Source of the DNA: Rhodococcus sp. Leaf247
Lineage (GTDB): Bacteria > Actinomycetota > Actinomycetes > Mycobacteriales > Mycobacteriaceae
DNA: 64,000 nt
Reading direction: 5' to 3'
Assembly (NCBI RefSeq): GCF_001426185.1
Contig: NZ_LMRP01000001.1
Coordinates: 1,342,765-1,406,764 of the forward strand
The first letter of the stretch is position 1; each line of letters opens with the position of its first letter. Position numbers and translations under genes: made by a program. The notes under the pieces were generated by a model. That model had not been told where the DNA came from. It ran no database searches and was given only the letters and a program-made list of their open reading frames with translations. This document shows, in pieces, positions 60,201-64,000 of the stretch.

Positions 60201-63200
60201 CCCGCTCGCCCGGCAGGAAGATGTCGACGTCGTCGACGCGGACGGCGGCATCGTCGGCCATCGCGGTGAGCACGGCGATCTGGCGCTCGGTGATCGTCTC
60301 GGCGGTGTCCTCGTCGAACAGGTCCTCCGCGTACTCGAGCTCGAGCACGAGTCGATCGGATGCAAGGTCCTCGGTGTAGTTGAACACCAGATCGAACTTC
60401 GCCGGCGTCATCAGCGTCGCATCACCGTCGGCCATCGGGCCGGTGTGGTGGCTGATCATGACCTGGAACAACGGGTTCCGCGACATGCTCCGCTCCGGCG
60501 CCACGCGTGCGACGACCGCGTCGAACGGCACGTCGGCATGGGAGAAGGCGGCAAGGTCGACAGCACGGGCATCGAGGACGCTCTCCTCCAGCGTGCGACT
60601 ACCGGACACATCGGACCGCAGCACCAGCGTGTTGACGAAGAACCCGACCAGTTGATCGAGGCCCTCCTCACCGCGGCCGGCGACGGGTGCGCCGAGCACG
60701 ATGTCGTCGGACCCGGTCATGCGGTGCAGCAGCACCGACGCGGCGGCGTGCACCGTCATGAAGACGCTGGCATCCGTGCGACGACCCAACGCTCGCAGCC
60801 GGCGGACGACGCCCGGGTCGATCTCTCGCCGGATCACCGACCCTATGTGACTCGGGCGCGGTGGTCGCGGACGGTCGGTCGCGAGCTCGATCTCGTCGGG
60901 CGCGCCGGCCAGAGCGTTCTCCCAGTAGGCGAGTTGGCGTCCGGCCAACGACTGCGGATCGGACGACTCACCGAGGAGCTCCGACTGCCACAGCGAATAG
61001 TCCGCGTACTGGACGGGCAGCGGCGGACGGGTGTCCACGGTGCCGGCCAGGCGCGCCGCGTAGGCCGCCATGAGGTCCGCCAGCAACGGCCGGTCCGACC
61101 ACTCGTCGGTCGTGATGTGGTGCAGCACCAGGACGACGACGCATCCCTGCTCGACCGTCACCACCGCCGCGCGGATCGGGATGTCGCGGCGCAGGTCGAA
61201 CGGTCGCTGCACCATCTCCGCGACGACCGGCGCGGAATCACCGTCGTGGAACGCCACGGACGGCGACGCATCGGTCAGAACACGCTGTGCAAGAACGCCG
61301 TCGGTGTCGTCGAAAACTGTCCGCAGGCTTTCGTGGCGGTCGACCACATCGCCCAGCGCCGCCGCGAACGCCGACTGGTCCACCCGCTCCGGGAGCGGAA
61401 CGACGATGGGGAAGTTGTACGCAGCCGAGTCCGGATCGAGTTGATGCAGCAGCCACAACCGTTGCTGCGCAGCGGACATCGGGACCACCGCCGGCCGCTC
61501 GACGGACCGGAGCACGGGCCGGTCGTCGCGACGTCGGCCGTCGACGACGACAGCGAGAGCCGCGACCGTCGGTGCATCGAACAGATCGCGAACAGCCAGC
61601 TCACAGCCCAGAGCGGTCCGCGCGCGACCGACGACGCGAGTGGCCAGCAAGGAGTGGCCGCCGAGATCGAAGAAGTCGTCGTGGATGCCGGTGCCGACGC
61701 GGCCCAACACGTCGTCGAACACTCCGCACAGCGTGCGCTCGGTCTCGGTGCGCGGCGGCGTGGCCGCGGTGTCGACCTCGTCCGGCGCCGGCAGCGCCGC
61801 GACGTCGAGCTTGCCGTTCACCGTCATCGGGAATTCGGACACCAGGACCACCGCGGGGACCATGTAGTCGGGAAGCACGGCGGCACAGGATGTCCGGACG
61901 GAGTCGGCATCGTCCGCGTCCACGTACGCCACCAGACGTGCGAGCCCACCGGGACCGGTCGACACGACGACGGCAGCGCGGCGCACTCCGTCGAGCGCCG
62001 TTACGACCGAGGCGACTTCACCCGGTTCGACGCGGTGCCCGCGGATCTTGACCTGGTCGTCGGTCCGTCCGAGGTAGTCGATGAGCCCGGACCGCGTGCG
62101 GCGCACCAGGTCGCCCGTGCGATACATCCGGGAGCCGTCACCCGAAGGGTCTGCGACGAAGCGGTCGGCGGTCAGCCCGAACCGGTCGGCATATCCGCGG
62201 GCTAATCCTGCTCCCGCGATGTACAACTCCCCCGCCACACCGTCCGGGACGGGCCTGAGCCAACTGTCCAGGATGCGCGCGCGGGTCGACCGGATGGCCG
62301 TTCCGACGGTGGGCGTCGCACTGTCGTCGGTCCCGGCACCGAGAGTGTTGATCGTGTACTCGGTGGGTCCGTACAGGTTGTAGCCCAGCACGCCGTCGCC
62401 GTCGCGCAGCGTGTTCCAGACGTCGTCGCCCACCGCTTCGCCGCCGAGCAGCACCAGCGCCGGTCGGTACCCGTCGAGGAGCCCGGTGTCGAGAAGCAGG
62501 GCCGCGTAGGTGGGAGTCACGTTCACGACGTCGATGCGGTGAGCGTTCCCGTACGCCACGAGTGCCTCGGCGTCGCGTCTGAGCTCCTCGTCGGCGACGT
62601 GCACCTCATGGCCTTCGACCAGCCACAGCAGTTCTTCCCACGACATGTCGAAGGCGAACGACACGGTGTGGGCGATACGCAGAGTTTTTGCACCCGCCCC
62701 GGCCACGACGGGATCGAAGATCTCGCGCTGGTGGTTGAGCTGCATGTTGGTCAGACCCCGATACGGCGTGACGACACCCTTGGGCGTGCCCGTCGATCCC
62801 GAGGTGTAGATGACGTAGGCCGGGTGATCGAGACGTCCCGGCGAACCGGGGACGAAGCGGCCCAGTTCGGCTGCCGTCAGGGGTGTGTCGTCGAGCTGTT
62901 CTCCGAGCACCACGAGGCCGGGCCGACCCGACAACCTGGCGGCGACCGCGGACGTGGTGAGAATGCAGAGTGGTCGAGCATCGTCGAGAAGTGCGTGCAC
63001 CCTCGCGTCGGGATGGTCCAATTCGATGGGCAGATACGCCGCTCCCGTGCGCAACACGGCGAACAGTGCGACCACCATGTCGAGGCTGCGCGGAATCGCC
63101 AGTGCCACGACGGTCTCGGGTCCGGCACCGCGCCCGAGAAGCATGCGCGCCACACCCTCGATGCGGGCGGCCAACTCGGCGTAGGTGAGGGAGTCCGCTC

Positions 63201-64000
63201 CGGCGACGAGCGCCACCGCGTCCGGTGAGGCCTCCGCCGTCCGGAGCAGCATCTCGGTGACCGTCACGTCGGGAACACTCTCGAGGTCCGCGGAGTCCCT
63301 GACCACCGGCGTGACGACGGAGTCGGTGCCACGGTCGGCGTAGGTCGACAGCAGGTCGACGAACTCGTCGGTCACCAGGTCGACGCGCTCGACGTCGATG
63401 GCCTCCGGCCGGTACTCGACCGTCACGGCCAGCCGGTCCCCCGGCGTCACCACGACGGTGAGCGGGTAGTTCGTGTGGTCGATACTGTCGCTGCCCTCGA
63501 CTCCGTGCGCGGCGTTCAACGCCGACGCCGAGTCCTGGTTCACGAAGTTCTGCACCACGCAGAGGGTGTCGAACAGGGTGCGGTGCGGGGACACCTCGAT
63601 GATCTCGGCGAGGCCGAGGTAGTCGTGCTCCATCGCCTCGACACGCTCGTTCTGCATGCGGCGCACCAGCGCGTCGATGCTCTCCCGCGGATCCAGCACT
63701 GCGCGCACCGGGACCGTCGACAGGAACATGCCGGGCGCGCTGTCCAGACCGTCCACCTCGGGCGGGCGTCCGGCCACGGTGATACCGAAGACGACGTCGG
63801 TCCGACCGGTGGCCGACGAGATCGCCAGTGCGAGTGCGGCGGTAACGACGGCATTGAGGGTGATGCCGCGCTCGCGTGCCGCACCGACGAGGGACGACGA
63901 GGTGTCCTCGTCGAGCTCTGCTCTGCGGCGCAACGGGATTCCGACGGGTGGCGCGAGGCGGTGCGCCAGCAGCGTCGGCTCCTCGAGACCGCCCAGTGCG
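57247..64000 (-). CDS. Siderophore non-ribosomal peptide synthetase, C-terminal part (C-A-T-C-A-T-C)
   Basis: At least 2250 codons, open to the window edge. From the N-terminal side: partial condensation domain (to about 63250), adenylation A1 (about 63240-61800), carrier (GGHSLLATR, Ser at 61651-61653), condensation (HHITTDE, near 61120), adenylation A2 (about 60150-58690), carrier (GGHSMAAMQ, Ser at 58573-58575) and a terminal condensation-like domain. A1 pocket residues read D-M-E-N-L-G-L-I-N, the code associated with N5-hydroxyornithine; A2 reads D-V-F-I-L-G-A-V-N, not assigned. The final C domain has HYWAVDE in place of HHxxxDG, and there is no thioesterase. With the ornithine hydroxylase and MbtH it should build a hydroxamate siderophore. 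Confidence 0.93.
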   Translation of the reverse strand, partial: ALGGLEEPTLLAHRLAPPVGIPLRRRAELDEDTSSSLVGAARERGITLNAVVTAALALAISSATGRTDVVFGITVAGRPPEVDGLDSAPGMFLSTVPVRAVLDPRESIDALVRRMQNERVEAMEHDYLGLAEIIEVSPHRTLFDTLCVVQNFVNQDSASALNAAHGVEGSDSIDHTNYPLTVVVTPGDRLAVTVEYRPEAIDVERVDLVTDEFVDLLSTYADRGTDSVVTPVVRDSADLESVPDVTVTEMLLRTAEASPDAVALVAGADSLTYAELAARIEGVARMLLGRGAGPETVVALAIPRSLDMVVALFAVLRTGAAYLPIELDHPDARVHALLDDARPLCILTTSAVAARLSGRPGLVVLGEQLDDTPLTAAELGRFVPGSPGRLDHPAYVIYTSGSTGTPKGVVTPYRGLTNMQLNHQREIFDPVVAGAGAKTLRIAHTVSFAFDMSWEELLWLVEGHEVHVADEELRRDAEALVAYGNAHRIDVVNVTPTYAALLLDTGLLDGYRPALVLLGGEAVGDDVWNTLRDGDGVLGYNLYGPTEYTINTLGAGTDDSATPTVGTAIRSTRARILDSWLRPVPDGVAGELYIAGAGLARGYADRFGLTADRFVADPSGDGSRMYRTGDLVRRTRSGLIDYLGRTDDQVKIRGHRVEPGEVASVVTALDGVRRAAVVVSTGPGGLARLVAYVDADDADSVRTSCAAVLPDYMVPAVVLVSEFPMTVNGKLDVAALPAPDEVDTAATPPRTETERTLCGVFDDVLGRVGTGIHDDFFDLGGHSLLATRVVGRARTALGCELAVRDLFDAPTVAALAVVVDGRRRDDRPVLRSVERPAVVPMSAAQQRLWLLHQLDPDSAAYNFPIVVPLPERVDQSAFAAALGDVVDRHESLRTVFDDTDGVLAQRVLTDASPSVAFHDGDSAPVVAEMVQRPFDLRRDIPIRAAVVTVEQGCVVVLVLHHITTDEWSDRPLLADLMAAYAARLAGTVDTRPPLPVQYADYSLWQSELLGESSDPQSLAGRQLAYWENALAGAPDEIELATDRPRPPRPSHIGSVIRREIDPGVVRRLRALGRRTDASVFMTVHAAASVLLHRMTGSDDIVLGAPVAGRGEEGLDQLVGFFVNTLVLRSDVSGSRTLEESVLDARAVDLAAFSHADVPFDAVVARVAPERSMSRNPLFQVMISHHTGPMADGDATLMTPAKFDLVFNYTEDLASDRLVLELEYAEDLFDEDTAETITERQIAVLTAMADDAAVRVDDVDIFLPGERDRVVTQFNDTARVVPEESLFDSYLRWVHTTPDAVAVVDERTTWTYRQLHARVRDIAAALQDRGIGAESIVGVAVPRSVDTIAATMAVLAVGAAYLPLDLKHPSDRLDYMVADAGAQAILTTAAVSDQVPSGVDHVLLESMSVTDRELLPRSASLESAAYVIYTSGSTGRPKGVLVPHEGISSLVATAEDRMALTQGSVVLQFASVGFDVAVFELAMALCTGSRLVIVPDDSRVAAPELTDFCAEHGVTHAIIPPSLMAALPPGCALPEGCTVLVGTETVPPAVISAWSEHLNLLAAYGLTEATVNNTLWQAQPGWTSSVPIGVPDPNERAYVLDDRLRPVPVGVSGELYIAGRGLARGYLGQPGLSAHRFVADVLGGGRMYRTGDRARWRADGNLDFLGRADDQIKVRGFRIEPGEIMAALASFEGVDQTAVVVHESSGVSRLVGYVTGQGHLDGDDVRAHAATRLPDYMVPTLVVVVDGTLPLTPNGKLDRAALPQPEWSAVVGGRAPENDVERALVSSAASILGLESLGTEDDFFALGGHSMAAMQWVSAVRSSVDVDITVRDVFEAPTVRALAERISGRTQGGGPRLSARAERSAVVPLSPMQESVLLGGETRVLADHALVIEVPDVDESILAAAVDAVAARHEPLHSVLVPGQGSALGNPLRLETVDVAQDDIRRRAFEIAQQPLDLEQRPGVRIVLLRNESEERLLLVVMHYWAVDEWSVVPLLTDLMSAVAGGDQADPLPLRYSDVAVWANERREASPGTVDAWSEALASAPGRVELPFTVGESGSDAMAVEIDASLRAELAGVPGASLVSVLHAAFALALADVGAGDEIVVATLVAGRDHEDTHAMVGAFSDLMPVRTSTDGDLATVVARVQAETVAGLDRSGPSYIEIVDAAGLSNLRRPQFLMVHHHVADLGDAGAALLPVPVGRPRADLTFSVHEPAGEGALFAQVQFPAGSDRGAIGRFVQRLTLHLNSASKL

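Overview
The window looks like chromosomal DNA of a mycolate-type high-GC actinobacterium, most likely Rhodococcus or a close relative. Support comes from the GC-rich codon use with many GTG starts, F420/LLM oxidoreductases, a mycothiol-type maleylpyruvate isomerase-like protein, heteromeric acyl-CoA dehydrogenases, a thiolase with a DUF35 partner, and a hydroxamate siderophore NRPS with an MbtH protein. The genus is inference.

Region 1 (1-1872) is the 5' part of a pyruvate carboxylase gene cut by the window edge.

Region 2 (about 1.9-42.1 kb) is a large catabolic gene cluster in alternating operons. It encodes two PEP-synthase-like 'mobile domain' proteins without an ATP-grasp domain, a pyruvate-phosphate-dikinase-like protein with an eroded ATP-grasp domain, three histidine phosphatases, two LLM oxidoreductases, many dehydrogenases (SDR, MDR, ALDH), an Rbs-type ABC importer, two acyl-CoA dehydrogenase-like subunits, a thiolase-like protein with DUF35, a complete 2-oxoacid dehydrogenase complex (E1 alpha, E1 beta, E2, E3), an AMP-forming ligase, two ThuA-domain proteins, a Rieske oxygenase and two TetR regulators. 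A palindromic motif of the form CAAGT-N-ACTTG (perfect 15-bp copy at 32452-32466) or its derivatives lies in most of the cluster's divergent promoter regions and just upstream of one TetR gene, so the operons probably form one regulon. My reading is that a hydroxylated substrate is imported, phosphorylated by a PEP-synthase-like system, oxidised, dephosphorylated and fed through CoA-dependent beta-oxidation and oxoacid decarboxylation. The substrate is unknown.

Region 3 (about 43.2-52.7 kb) is a genomic island. It is bounded on the right by an intact tRNA-Thr(UGU) and on the left by a copy of its 3' half, inside roughly 230-bp imperfect direct repeats. It holds a broken nuclease-helicase gene, a copper module (CopB-type ATPase, DUF305 lipoprotein, DUF6153-like protein) with two CsoR-like operators, a truncated arsenite-permease-like gene, a LysR regulator, a TDT/SLAC1 transporter, a frameshifted small membrane protein and a uracil-DNA-glycosylase-family protein. 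No integrase is visible. About 1.9 kb just left of and across its left end (42.07-43.98 kb) has no recognisable gene.

Region 4 (52.7-64 kb) holds a GGDEF protein, a ThrE-like exporter, and a siderophore locus: NRPS (N-terminal part beyond the window), ornithine N-hydroxylase with an IdeR-like iron box, and MbtH. The NRPS is C-A-T-C-A-T-C. Its first A domain reads as a hydroxyornithine-type specificity code, and its final C domain lacks the usual second histidine.
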